Of a DNA stretch of 32,435 nucleotides, positions 1 through 7,413 are shown piece by piece. The stretch is from CANGTU01 sp046336655 (GTDB taxonomy: Bacteria > Bacteroidota > Bacteroidia > Flavobacteriales_D > Sanyastnellaceae). The position numbers were made by a program, and so were the translations under genes. The notes beneath the pieces are model-generated. The model saw only the letters and a list, made by a program, of their open reading frames with translations. It searched no databases and was not told the origin of the DNA. Position 1 is the stretch's first letter, and every line of letters begins with the position of its first letter. The stretch lies in the NCBI GenBank assembly GCA_046336655.1, contig JBKDGH010000018.1, forward strand, positions 1 through 32,435, given 5' to 3'.

Positions 1-2
1 GT

Positions 3-176
3 GTATCAACAGTTGACTTTGATAGAGCTAGAAATATTAGTTTATCAAAACCAAACAATATCCATGCAGAAATAAATGAAGAGAAGTTTAGACCCTACAT
101 TTATTTAATGATGATATTCATTGTGCTTTCAATAGGTGTTGTTACTGTCTATAAAGTGTTAAGAAGAAGACCATGA
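3..176 (+). CDS. C-terminal end of an unidentified membrane-anchored protein (partial)
   Basis: The frame is open from the window edge, so only the last 57 residues are visible. They consist of a polar stretch, then one hydrophobic segment of about 20 residues (beginning PYIYLMMIFIVLS) and a short basic tail ending KVLRRRP. This suggests a C-terminal membrane anchor with the basic tail in the cytoplasm. I recognise no family. The DNA is visibly richer in A+T than the core genes further right, and the gene converges on the recombinase pair, so it could be cargo of the same acquired segment; that is inference. The upstream part needed to identify it lies outside the window. Confidence 0.6.
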   Translation, partial: VSTVDFDRARNISLSKPNNIHAEINEEKFRPYIYLMMIFIVLSIGVVTVYKVLRRRP

Positions 177-292
177 TCACGTTCGATTCTAATGTTTAAT
201 TGAAGCCTTCCCCTTTTTAGCTACGATCAAAATCAGAAGTTAGTGTCTTGAACCTCCTTTTGAATTTTCAGCTCGCGCTCCCACTGAGCACA

Positions 293-1192
293 TCACTTCT
301 CAAAAATCGGATGCCTTGCCCAGTCATTGATCGGGTGGCGGAGGTTTATTGCGGCAAGTTCATCGCTGCTGTATGGAGCCTTATAGAGCAGAGTGGAGCT
401 GATGTCGCGGTGGCCCGCCATTATTTGTACTTCTTCCAGAGGGATGTGCTGGGTATTCAGCCAGTGATAGATCACACTTTGACGGATGCGCAGCGGATTG
501 ATCTCTTTGCCGGGAATCAGGGACTTAAACTGCTCTACGACATAGGTGATCAATCCGGGTGTAACAGCGAGTCCTTCTTGGGTGCAGAGAAGGGGTTGGT
601 TTTCGGCTATGCGGCCTGTGGAGGTGCAAATGCGAAGGTGCTCCCCCAGGAGGTAAACCTGTATTCCTGAGAGTTTGAGTCTGCGACCGTTGTGTTTCAG
701 GCTGGATTTTACCTTTAAGGTAGCAGTAGGCAACTCGATATCCTTCCATCGCAACGCTGCGATTTCAGCGGAAGTCAGAGCGTTTTCACACAGTAGGCTC
801 AGGATAATCTTGTTGCGCAGGACAAGAGCCGTGTAGCGCTCATTGCGGTTGGTGATGAGATTTATTTCCTCTGCGGTGAGAAAGGTGGCTACGGGAAGGT
901 TCCTGCTTCGGTGACGCCTCACCCGCACACCTGATGTGGGATCCGGGATGTCGTGTCCTTGGTGTTGCATATACCGGTAATACTTGCGCAGGGCAATCAT
1001 ACTCAGTTTTTTCCCCTGCTCTGTGTTCCGCTCCGCATAGAGTTCAGCGAGCCCCTGACACAACCGATCTGTACTCAGGCATTCGAGAGGTCCTGCTGCT
1101 TTTATGAGACGATGCAGCAGGTAACAGTACATCCTGGCGGTTTGATGGGACAATCCTTCGGCAAGTAACCAGGATTCGAAATGGTTCATCAT
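293..1192 (-). CDS. Tyrosine recombinase-like protein with degraded active site
   Basis: This 299-residue protein has the layout of a phage-type integrase: an N-terminal SAM-like DNA-binding region (about residues 1-95) and a C-terminal catalytic fold. The catalytic set is incomplete. Where active enzymes read GLR-x-S-E-L, this one reads ALTSAEI, so the first arginine is Thr140. The HxLR box reads LRIR (residues 234-237), losing the histidine but keeping the second arginine. GHR (His261) and the presumed nucleophile Tyr270 remain. It starts 14 bp after the intact recombinase at 1207-2037 and is probably cotranscribed with it. A structural or regulatory partner in a mixed recombinase complex is the natural inference, by analogy with multi-recombinase elements; simple decay is the alternative, although the frame is full length and undamaged. 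Confidence 0.85.
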   Translation of the reverse strand: MMNHFESWLLAEGLSHQTARMYCYLLHRLIKAAGPLECLSTDRLCQGLAELYAERNTEQGKKLSMIALRKYYRYMQHQGHDIPDPTSGVRVRRHRSRNLPVATFLTAEEINLITNRNERYTALVLRNKIILSLLCENALTSAEIAALRWKDIELPTATLKVKSSLKHNGRRLKLSGIQVYLLGEHLRICTSTGRIAENQPLLCTQEGLAVTPGLITYVVEQFKSLIPGKEINPLRIRQSVIYHWLNTQHIPLEEVQIMAGHRDISSTLLYKAPYSSDELAAINLRHPINDWARHPIFEK

Positions 1193-1206
1193 GGTGATAA
1201 TCCGGG

Positions 1207-2037
1207 TTAAAGCGAGTGAATTGAATTGCGCTTGCGGGTGTAGCGTGTGGTGGTGGAAACGGACTGGTGGCCAAGGAACTTTTGGATGGTAAGTATTCCC
1301 ACTCCGCGTTCTGTCAGATGCGTGGCGTAATAGTGCCGCAGGTGATGCAGGTTCAGTGGTGGTTCAATTTGTCCCTTCCTGCAAAGTGATTTGAGCATGC
1401 GCGCCAATCTGACTCCACATGCACGGGAGTTGCCGGAGCGCATGAACACGAACTGATGCGGAGAGGAAATGCGCCCGGAGAGGAGGGAATAGAGGAGGTA
1501 ATGCATCCGCTCGCTGATGGGTACCACCCGGTGATGGAGTCCTTTGCCATGAATGACGGAGATGACGCGGCTATCAAAATGCACATGACACACTTTGAGC
1601 GCCACCAGTTCATTGCGTCTGAGGCCACAGCCATAGGCCAGGAGAAGCAGCAGCATTTCTTCTTCGCTCGTGCAGTTCAGGAAAAGGGACTCCATTTCAG
1701 ACTCCAGGAGCACCTGGAAGGCAGGTGCTTTGACGCGAATGCGGGTAATCGGCTTGAACGCGCAGGTGCTGATCCGGCCACTGTGCAAGAGGTATTCGGT
1801 CCATACCCCGATAGCCCACACCTGTTGCTGGATATAGGTAGGTATTGTTTGTCCTGCGGTGATTTCGCCGGTCAGGATGTTCAGGTACTCTTCGAACAGC
1901 GCATTGGGCAAGTGCGCTGAATGACCATGGCCTTTTGCCTCCACAAATTCCGAAAACCGGCTGACTGAAAGAAGTATCAGGTGTATTGACGATGGCCTGA
2001 AGTTGGAGGCGATAAGAAAATTGCGGAATGCATCCAT
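1207..2037 (-). CDS. Tyrosine site-specific recombinase (integrase/XerD-like)
   Basis: A 276-residue member of the lambda-integrase/Xer family, which cuts and rejoins DNA through a 3'-phosphotyrosine. The N-terminal core-binding domain covers about residues 1-95. The full catalytic set is visible: Arg140 in CGLRRNEL, Lys165 in IHGKG, His231 and Arg234 in HHLRH, His257 in LGHQS, and Tyr266 in TTRYTR. It is slightly shorter than typical XerC/XerD. The start codon is ATG with no clear ribosome site, as is common in Bacteroidota. It is the first gene of a two-gene recombinase unit. Because it lies beside A+T-rich unknown DNA and close to two tRNA genes, it is more likely the integrase of a mobile element than the chromosome-dimer resolvase; I did not find flanking att repeats. 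Confidence 0.9.
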   Translation of the reverse strand: MDAFRNFLIASNFRPSSIHLILLSVSRFSEFVEAKGHGHSAHLPNALFEEYLNILTGEITAGQTIPTYIQQQVWAIGVWTEYLLHSGRISTCAFKPITRIRVKAPAFQVLLESEMESLFLNCTSEEEMLLLLLAYGCGLRRNELVALKVCHVHFDSRVISVIHGKGLHHRVVPISERMHYLLYSLLSGRISSPHQFVFMRSGNSRACGVRLARMLKSLCRKGQIEPPLNLHHLRHYYATHLTERGVGILTIQKFLGHQSVSTTTRYTRKRNSIHSL

Positions 2038-2247
2038 TGGACTTTTGAATCCAATGACATTTGCTCAGCAATCCGGGTTGTAAGTAAAGTCTCCTGTTGC
2101 TCTTGCCACAGTGAGAAAGGATCACGGGCCGGGCGGACCGTGCATGATCGCATGTAGATACTTTGCCATTATCCGGCTCAGCTTAATCAGGATGACAACC
2201 ATATCCGGACGATATCACGAAATTCATCGCCTGAATCGCGCGCAAGC

Positions 2248-2620
2248 ATGAAACGAGTAGCCGTAATCTTTTTGCTTTTTGTCCAACAAGCCAGTGCACA
2301 GCAATCCCGGCATATTGCGGCAGACTTGTCCGTCGGGTATAGCAATGGCTTTGAAGGACACGTTGGTGCGGCATTGTTCAAGGTTAAAGGCGGGAAGGGT
2401 TCGTATACCTATTTGCTGAATAAGTACTCCACCGGATTGAGCGTTGCAGAGCCCGGACGAATCGGACATTACCTTGAGGCATCCGGCACTGTGTACATTT
2501 GGCTACAGCTATTCCTCATTCAGCAGTGATGAGAACAGGATGTATGTAGGGGTGAACTATCTTATTAGCCCGAATCAGTTTTTCAGGGGCAGGGACGTAT
2601 CCGTGAACAAGTCGGAGTAG
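2248..2620 (+). pseudogene. Frameshifted small outer-membrane protein
   Basis: Translation from ATG 2248 gives a signal peptide (MKRVAVIFLLFVQQASAQ) and then a beta-rich sequence with alternating aromatic and polar residues typical of Bacteroidota outer-membrane barrels. This frame ends at 2529 in an uncharacteristic tail. Shifting by one base near 2490 restores good barrel-like protein (CTFGYSYSSFSSDENRMYVG, then VNYLISPNQFF) up to a TAG at 2618-2620. Read together, the product would be about 124 residues. One inserted base, or loss of two, explains the break; a sequencing error would look the same. Even joined, it is short for a barrel, so it may be a remnant of a larger gene. It lies between the recombinases and the tRNA genes. 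Confidence 0.5.
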
Positions 2621-2742
2621 TTGCGAGAGATAAGGTCTCAGGAACATGTGCCGCGCGAAGATTACTCATTCCCCGAATGAGGATTCTCAGTCAAACAACG
2701 CATTAAGCACACAGCATTCAGGCACTTCAGTTGAGGCCACCT

Positions 2743-2812
2743 CCCGAGTCCCGAGTCTCGAGTCCCGAGTCCAGCCTCCCGAGTCCCGCCTCCCGAGTCC
2801 CGAGTCCCGAGT
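2743..2812. repeat. Tandem heptamer array, CCCGAGT x10
   Basis: Ten consecutive 7-bp units in perfect phase. Seven are exactly CCCGAGT (units 1, 2, 4, 6, 8, 9, 10) and the others are CTCGAGT, CCAGCCT and CCCGCCT. The array ends 9 bp before the 3' end of tRNA-Arg. A second array of the same unit length and copy number lies at 21583-21652. Confidence 0.95.
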
Positions 2813-2821
2813 CCAATGTAG

Positions 2822-2893
2822 TAGCCCCGGAGGGAATCGAACCCCCATCAAGGGTACCGGAAACCCTCGTTTTATCCATTAAACTACGGAGCC
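2822..2893 (-). tRNA. tRNA-Arg (anticodon CCG)
   Basis: Read on the minus strand, the gene folds as a 72-nt cloverleaf without encoded CCA. The acceptor arm GGCTCCG pairs with CGGGGCT (one G-T and one T-G wobble), followed by discriminator A. The anticodon stem AGGGT/ACCCT closes the loop TTCCGGT, giving anticodon CCG, which reads CGG arginine codons. The T arm contains GTTCGATTC. A Bacteroidota-type -7 element lies 41 bp upstream. The heptamer array begins 9 bp downstream of its 3' end. Confidence 0.93.
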
Positions 2894-2933
2894 AGAAGAA
2901 TACGCCAGACCTTCTGTCCGGCATTTGAGGGCG

Positions 2934-2941
2934 CAAAAATA
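2934..2941 (-). promoter_or_regulatory. -7 element of the tRNA-Arg promoter (TATTTTTG)
   Basis: On the minus strand TATTTTTG fits the Bacteroidota -7 consensus TAnnTTTG exactly and sits 41 bp before the mature tRNA. No clear -33 TTTG is found at the usual 19-bp spacing; a TTTG exists slightly further away. The assignment rests mainly on the match and its position. Confidence 0.6.
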
Positions 2942-3023
2942 CGCTTTTAGGCTGTTTGAAACGAACCAAATCAGGGTGTCCTGATTTTGCGGCTCATAAT
3001 CAAGCTCAGAGCGGTATGCGGAA

Positions 3024-3212
3024 CTACACTTTTTTACGGGACTTCTTTTTTGTCTTCAACTTGCTCGCGCTTCGGTCCTTTTTCTTCGAACGAGCTGCAT
3101 TCTTTGCTTTATCTGATTGAATGAAGGCACTTATCGCAGCCTCTTCTTCTCTTGTCAGTGGCCTAGGGTCAACGACAAAGTCTGGTTCACTGTGTTTTCT
3201 TTTGAGTGTCAT
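3024..3212 (-). CDS. Small basic protein, antitoxin-like
   Basis: This 62-residue protein begins MTLKRKHSEPDFVVDPRPLT, continues with a predicted acidic helix (REEEAAISAFIQSDKAKNA) and ends in a very lysine-rich tail. The 'D-x-R-P-L-T-x-E-E-E-x-A-I' pattern resembles small antitoxin-like or DNA-binding partners seen with toxin genes, but I cannot name a family with confidence. Its start overlaps the short ORF at 3187-3264 in another frame. It lies between two tRNA genes in a stretch with no other coding, which suits an accessory gene or the remnant of a two-gene module. Confidence 0.45.
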   Translation of the reverse strand: MTLKRKHSEPDFVVDPRPLTREEEAAISAFIQSDKAKNAARSKKKDRSASKLKTKKKSRKKV

Positions 3213-3264
3213 AGAAGTTGGTCAACTTATCCACGAAAAAATCAAGTCCTGCTTCTTTCGTCAT
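3187..3264 (-). pseudogene. Short N-terminal gene remnant overlapping the next ORF
   Basis: A 25-codon frame starts at ATG 3264 with an N-terminus typical of real Bacteroidota proteins (MTKEAGLDFFVDKLTNFYDT) and then hits a stop inside the following gene. The LDFFVDKLTN pattern recalls the beginning of accessory Bacteroidota proteins I have seen, including GNAT-like ones, but 25 residues are too few to assign it. It could be the decayed start of a lost gene, or a tiny leader ORF translationally coupled to 3024-3212. Confidence 0.25.
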
Positions 3265-3325
3265 ACTTCGTCCCCAAGGTACGTTTTTTTTACGTGTAGC
3301 GCAATGAAGCGCCCAACGTGAAATG

Positions 3326-3351
3326 AAAAAAGGCATCAGAAGATGCCTTTT
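3326..3351 (-). terminator. Intrinsic terminator of initiator tRNA-Met
   Basis: A perfect hairpin, AAAAGGCATC / GATGCCTTTT with loop AGAA, lies 7 bp beyond the tRNA 3' end. On the minus strand it is followed by a run of six T. It also has a short T run on the plus strand. Confidence 0.85.
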
Positions 3352-3357
3352 CCTTTG

Positions 3358-3430
<73 letters not shown>

Positions 3431-3456
3431 ATGTAATGTTTCCCGTAAGCGGGGTG

Positions 3457-3464
3457 CAAATATA
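3457..3464 (-). promoter_or_regulatory. -7 element of the initiator tRNA promoter (TATATTTG)
   Basis: An exact TAnnTTTG match lies 27 bp upstream of the tRNA gene on its strand. It is separated by only 3 bp from the oppositely oriented -7 element of era, so the two divergent promoters overlap. Confidence 0.7.
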
Positions 3465-3467
3465 GGC

Positions 3468-3475
3468 TAATTTCG
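3468..3475 (+). promoter_or_regulatory. -7 element of the era-ispE promoter (TAATTTCG)
   Basis: TAATTTCG fits the TAnnTTYG form seen elsewhere in this window and would place the transcript start near 3482, about 20 bp before the TTG start codon of era. No convincing -33 element is visible. Confidence 0.5.
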
Positions 3476-3502
3476 CAGTGTACCATAATCTTTTCCCGTT
3501 CC

Positions 3503-4390
3503 TTGGAAAATAAGCACAAAGCAGGATTCGTCAACATCATCGGAAACCCCAATGCGGGGAAGTCCACACTCATGAACGCACTGCTTGGCGAAAAGCTGAG
3601 CATCGTGACGCCCAAGGCGCAAACCACCCGCCACCGCATCATGGGGATTCTCAACGGCGATGACTATCAGATCGTGTACAGCGATACGCCCGGTGTGCTC
3701 GATCCGAAGTACAAACTCCAGGAAGGCATGATGAAATCTGTGGGCACTGCGCTCACCGATGCGGACCTGATTCTGCTGGTGATTGATTTGTCCGACAAAC
3801 AACCGCTGCACGGTCCTACGCTGGATCGCATCCGCAAGACAAGAATCCCTGTATTCGTGGTGCTCAACAAGTTTGATCTTGCAGGCACAGAGCAGGCGAA
3901 CGCGGCGTTTCTTTATTGGCAGAATGAACTGCCCAATGCGAAAGTGTTTCCGGTGTCGGCTCTCGAGAAAATCTATACGAAGGAGTTGCTCAGCGAGATA
4001 TTGCGCATCCTCCCGGAGTCGCCGCCCTATTTCCCGAAAGATGAATTCTCCGACCGCACCATGCGCTTCTTCGTGGCGGAGATAATCCGCGAGAAAATCT
4101 TTCTGCTTTACGACAGAGAGATTCCCTACAGTTGCGAAGTGCTGATAGAGGAATACAAAGAGGAGGAAGGCATCACACGGATTTCCGCGGTCATTCTCAC
4201 TGAACGCGAATCGCAGAAGCGCATTCTCATTGGTCATCAGGGAAGCATGCTGAAGAAAGTGGGTACGCTCGCGCGGAAAGAAATCGAACCATTCGTAGCG
4301 CAGAAAGTATTCCTTCAGATGTTCGTGAAGGTGGAAGAAAACTGGCGCGCGGATGTGAAGCGCCTTCGTCAATTCGGCTACTGGGAATGA
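3503..4390 (+). CDS. era: GTPase Era
   Basis: Era is an essential GTPase that binds 16S rRNA near its 3' end and helps mature the 30S ribosomal subunit. The 295-residue length matches the family. Visible motifs: P-loop GNPNAGKST (14-22), switch I QTTRHRI (40-46), DTPG (61-64), NKFD (122-125), and a C-terminal KH RNA-binding domain with ILIGHQGSMLKKVG. The start is taken as TTG at 3503, because no ATG or GTG lies in frame between the divergent tRNA and the P-loop. It shares the overlap ATGA with ispE, so the two are translationally coupled. The promoter region is shared back to back with initiator tRNA-Met, which puts two translation genes under adjacent divergent promoters. Confidence 0.97.
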   Translation: MENKHKAGFVNIIGNPNAGKSTLMNALLGEKLSIVTPKAQTTRHRIMGILNGDDYQIVYSDTPGVLDPKYKLQEGMMKSVGTALTDADLILLVIDLSDKQPLHGPTLDRIRKTRIPVFVVLNKFDLAGTEQANAAFLYWQNELPNAKVFPVSALEKIYTKELLSEILRILPESPPYFPKDEFSDRTMRFFVAEIIREKIFLLYDREIPYSCEVLIEEYKEEEGITRISAVILTERESQKRILIGHQGSMLKKVGTLARKEIEPFVAQKVFLQMFVKVEENWRADVKRLRQFGYWE

Positions 4391-5187
4391 TCGTTTTTCC
4401 CCCCTGCAAAATCAATCTCGGCTTGTTTGTCACGGGCAAACGACCAGACGGTTTTCATTCCCTTGAAAGCCTTTTTCTTCCTGTGCCGCTCATGGATGTG
4501 CTCGAAGTGGTGACTGATAATGGCGATGCATGCGTGTTTTCATCATCCGGACTGCCCATCAGCGGTGATGCAGAGCACAACATTGTGGTGAAGGCATGGC
4601 GCAGATTGCGCGAGTCACACGGCATCGGCGGCGTGAAAGTGCATCTGCACAAACTCATTCCCATGGGCGCAGGCCTTGGCGGCGGCTCATCGGACGGGGC
4701 ATTTATGCTTCGTGTGTTGAATACGTTGTTTGAACTGAACCTGAGCGAAACGGAATTGGAAAGTCATGCGGCAGCGCTCGGCAGCGACTGTCCGTTTTTC
4801 ATCCGCAATCGTCCGCAGTTTGTGACCGGCAGGGGAGAGGTGATGAGTGATGCTCCACCGCAAATTTTCACAGGATGGCTGGCACTGATTACACCTGAGG
4901 TGCATGTGAGCACTCCGCTCGCGTACTCGCTGATTCGTCCGAAGCCCGCACCGGTGGACCTGCGCATGATCACTACCATCCCTCTTGAGCGCTGGCAGGA
5001 TGTGATCACAAATGATTTTGAAGCACCGGTGATTGCCGCTTTTCCAATGATTAATCAAGCGCGCACAGCGTTGAAAGAAGCCGGCGCAAATTATGTGGCG
5101 ATGAGTGGAAGCGGAAGTACCGTGTTCGGATTGTTTGAGTCAAAACCCGCCATTCAAGGCGCGTTTGTGTGCGAAGTGAACTGGTAG
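4387..5187 (+). CDS. ispE: 4-diphosphocytidyl-2-C-methyl-D-erythritol kinase
   Basis: IspE is a GHMP-family kinase that uses ATP to phosphorylate CDP-methylerythritol in the non-mevalonate isoprenoid pathway, in the cytoplasm. The 266-residue protein shows the substrate-binding start CKINLGLFVTGKRPDGFH, the glycine-rich ATP loop PMGAGLGGGSSD (92-103), the catalytic aspartate in LGSDCPFF (Asp134), and the late motif MSGSGSTVFGLF. Its ATG overlaps the era stop codon by 4 bp. It ends directly against the stop codon of the convergent lptG-like gene, with no bases and no terminator between them. Confidence 0.96.
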   Translation: MIVFPPCKINLGLFVTGKRPDGFHSLESLFLPVPLMDVLEVVTDNGDACVFSSSGLPISGDAEHNIVVKAWRRLRESHGIGGVKVHLHKLIPMGAGLGGGSSDGAFMLRVLNTLFELNLSETELESHAAALGSDCPFFIRNRPQFVTGRGEVMSDAPPQIFTGWLALITPEVHVSTPLAYSLIRPKPAPVDLRMITTIPLERWQDVITNDFEAPVIAAFPMINQARTALKEAGANYVAMSGSGSTVFGLFESKPAIQGAFVCEVNW

Positions 5188-6270
5188 TTATTTCTGCGCG
5201 CGGGTGTAGAGCCAAAGTCCTACACCGAGAAAAAGCACGTTGGGCACCCATACAGCGAGAGAGGCAGCGAAGCCGAGATTCATGGCGCTGACCGCAGTCA
5301 TGCGCGACACAAAGACAAAGATGAATCCGATGACTACCGCCAGAAGCAGGTGCAATCCCGTACCACCGCGGCTTTTTCGCGAGGCAATAGAAACGGCGAT
5401 GAGCGTGAGCACGAAGATGGAAAATGGTCCTGCTGTGCGGTTGTATTTTTCAATTTCAAACTGAGCTACACGTCCACTGCCGCTGAGCCGCTGGTCTTCA
5501 ATGAAGTCATTGAGTTCTTCCCAGCCCATGGAAGATGAAATTTCACTGCGGAGTCCGAAGTCTTCCACATCGAGATTCAGCGTGGTGTCGAGTTTGGCTT
5601 TCTGAATAAGCGTCTCCGTGCCATCCTTATGAAACTCGCGGATGATAACCTGATTGATGCTCCATTTGCCGGTTTCGGGCACATAAGTAGCGCCGGAAGA
5701 GAGCAGTTTCCAGCGGAGCTTTCCATCCTTCCATTTTTCGAGTGAAAAATTGGAGCCGCTCATAGTACCCGGATTGAATTTGTAGAAATAGGCAATTGTT
5801 CCGGGTTCGATTTCGCGGTGAATATTCTGGTCTGCCACGGTGAGCGCACCCTTCAGGTATTGCACTTCAAAATCGTATTTCACCCGGTTGGCGCGGGGCA
5901 CGATATAGTGCGTGAGAAAGAGGCTGAGAACAACCAATATTGCTGCGGCAATGAAGTACGGCCGGAGAATGCGGTTGTAGGAAATGCCGCCGCTGAGCAT
6001 GGCCACGATTTCCGAGCGCTGCGCGAGTTTGCTCGTCATCCAGATGATCGTGAGAAATACGATGAATGAGCTGAGCAGATTGGCGAAGTGGAATGCGAAG
6101 TTGAGGTAGTAATGGGTGATGATTTTGTACCACGGCGCACTGGATTTCGCGAGGTCGTCCACATTTTCACTCACGTCAAATACCACCGCAATCACCACAA
6201 ATGCGATGATCATGAAGAAGAATGTCCCGAGGAACTTCCTGATGATGTATTTATCGAGGATGGTGATCAA
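5188..6270 (-). CDS. lptG: LptF/LptG-family permease (YjgP/YjgQ)
   Basis: A 360-residue inner-membrane protein with the fold of LptF/LptG, which with the LptB ATPase extracts lipopolysaccharide and passes it to the periplasmic bridge. There are three N-terminal membrane helices (about 10-32, 55-78, 100-122), a periplasmic beta-jellyroll region (about 130-265), and three C-terminal helices (about 275-355). The start is TTG within TTGA, overlapping the tgt stop codon. Bacteroidota often carry several such permeases and I cannot separate LptF from LptG with certainty; placement next to tgt favours LptG-type naming only weakly. The stop codon abuts that of ispE. Confidence 0.88.
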   Translation of the reverse strand: MITILDKYIIRKFLGTFFFMIIAFVVIAVVFDVSENVDDLAKSSAPWYKIITHYYLNFAFHFANLLSSFIVFLTIIWMTSKLAQRSEIVAMLSGGISYNRILRPYFIAAAILVVLSLFLTHYIVPRANRVKYDFEVQYLKGALTVADQNIHREIEPGTIAYFYKFNPGTMSGSNFSLEKWKDGKLRWKLLSSGATYVPETGKWSINQVIIREFHKDGTETLIQKAKLDTTLNLDVEDFGLRSEISSSMGWEELNDFIEDQRLSGSGRVAQFEIEKYNRTAGPFSIFVLTLIAVSIASRKSRGGTGLHLLLAVVIGFIFVFVSRMTAVSAMNLGFAASLAVWVPNVLFLGVGLWLYTRAQK

Positions 6271-7403
6271 AGGCGTTGGGAAAGTCGCGGTACGATTTGG
6301 TTTTTCCAGGATGCAAAGGTGCCATCCATGATTTTTTCACGGGCGGTGCGCAACAGGCGGAGATAGAAATTCAGATTGTGCAGAGTGGCGATCTGCAGTG
6401 CGAGAATTTCCTGTGCCACGAACAGGTGACGCAGGTATGCGCGGGTGTAAAAGCGGTCCACATAACTCTCGCCATCCGGATCGAGGGGTGAAAAATCATT
6501 CTCCCATTTTTTATTCTTCATGTTGAGAATGCCGTTCCAGGTGAAGAGCTGACCGTTGCGTGCATTTCGGGTGGGCATTACACAGTCGAACATATCCACA
6601 CCCAACGCGATGCTTTCCAGAATATTCGCGGGCGTACCCACACCCATAAGGTAACGGGGTTTATCGGCGGGAAGAATCCCGCATACCAGTTCCGTCATCG
6701 CGTACATGTCCTCATGCGGTTCGCCCACACTCAATCCGCCGATGGCATTGCCTTCCGCTCCGCGCGAGGCGACGAATTCCGCGCTTTTCTTGCGGAGATC
6801 GGGATAGGTGCTTCCCTGTACAATGGGGAAGAGGGCCTGGTGATGGCCGTAGATCGGATCCGTTTCGCGGATGCGGGTGATACACCGGTCGAGCCAGCGG
6901 TGGGTAATATCGAGTGAGTTGGAGGCGTATTTCTTGTCGCAGGGATAGGGCGGACACTCATCGAATGCCATGATGATATCGGCGCCGATGATACGCTGGA
7001 TATCCATCACATTTTCAGGGGTAAAATGGTGGGACGACCCGTCAATATGGGACTTGAACACCACTCCTTCTTCCTTGATTTTGCGCTGGGCGGCGAGCGA
7101 ATATACCTGATAGCCTCCGCTGTCGGTGAGAATTGGCCTGTCCCAGCCGTTGAACTTGTGCAATCCGCCGGCTTCGCGGAGAATGGAAGTGCCCGGACGC
7201 AGGTAGAGGTGATAGGTATTTCCCAGAATAATCTGAGCCTGCACGTCATTGGCGAGATCCTGTTGCGTAATCGCCTTGACTGTGCCTGCAGTGCCCACGG
7301 GCATGAAGATCGGGGTTTCGATGACCCCGTGATCGGTGGTAATGCGTCCGGCGCGGGCATGGGATCCAGGGTCGGTATGACTGAGCTCGAATTGAAGCGG
7401 CAT
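6267..7403 (-). CDS. tgt: tRNA-guanine transglycosylase
   Basis: Tgt swaps guanine-34 for preQ1 in tRNAs with GUN anticodons, a step toward queuosine. The 378-residue protein matches the bacterial family: DSGGYQVYSL with Asp94, GGLSVGEP in the substrate pocket, and GVDMFDCVMPTRNARNG with the aspartate nucleophile (Asp270 by alignment). The structural zinc site is odd. The usual CxCxxC reads GESYVD (Gly311, Ser313, Asp316), while the fourth ligand, His342, is kept. As I recall, other Bacteroidota Tgt proteins also lack these cysteines, so this is probably a clade trait and not damage. The gene overlaps lptG by four bases (TTGA) and heads that operon. Confidence 0.96.
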   Translation of the reverse strand: MPLQFELSHTDPGSHARAGRITTDHGVIETPIFMPVGTAGTVKAITQQDLANDVQAQIILGNTYHLYLRPGTSILREAGGLHKFNGWDRPILTDSGGYQVYSLAAQRKIKEEGVVFKSHIDGSSHHFTPENVMDIQRIIGADIIMAFDECPPYPCDKKYASNSLDITHRWLDRCITRIRETDPIYGHHQALFPIVQGSTYPDLRKKSAEFVASRGAEGNAIGGLSVGEPHEDMYAMTELVCGILPADKPRYLMGVGTPANILESIALGVDMFDCVMPTRNARNGQLFTWNGILNMKNKKWENDFSPLDPDGESYVDRFYTRAYLRHLFVAQEILALQIATLHNLNFYLRLLRTAREKIMDGTFASWKNQIVPRLSQRL

Positions 7404-7413
7404 AATGAATCTG

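Noticed and set aside
2108..2150. Imperfect inverted repeat GATCACGG...CCGTGCATGATC upstream of the recombinases as their core site
   Set aside because: The symmetry needs a 3-base bulge and there is no second copy to support it.
2743..2812. Heptamer arrays as CRISPR arrays
   Set aside because: The units are 7 bp with no spacers, and there are no cas genes.
2855..2864. GTACCGGAAA inside tRNA-Arg as a member of the GTAC repeat family
   Set aside because: It is part of the anticodon arm on the opposite strand, so the match is chance.
293..2893. tRNA-Arg as the attachment site of the recombinase element
   Set aside because: I looked for a repeat of the tRNA 3' end elsewhere in the window and did not find one; the other end may lie outside.
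3467..4372. A 301-codon minus-strand frame opposite era
   Set aside because: It is the antisense shadow of a well-supported gene; its residue composition (many His, Arg, Leu) is typical of such shadows.
5180..5195. A terminator between ispE and the lptG-like gene
   Set aside because: The two stop codons touch, and no hairpin with a T run is visible on either strand at this junction.
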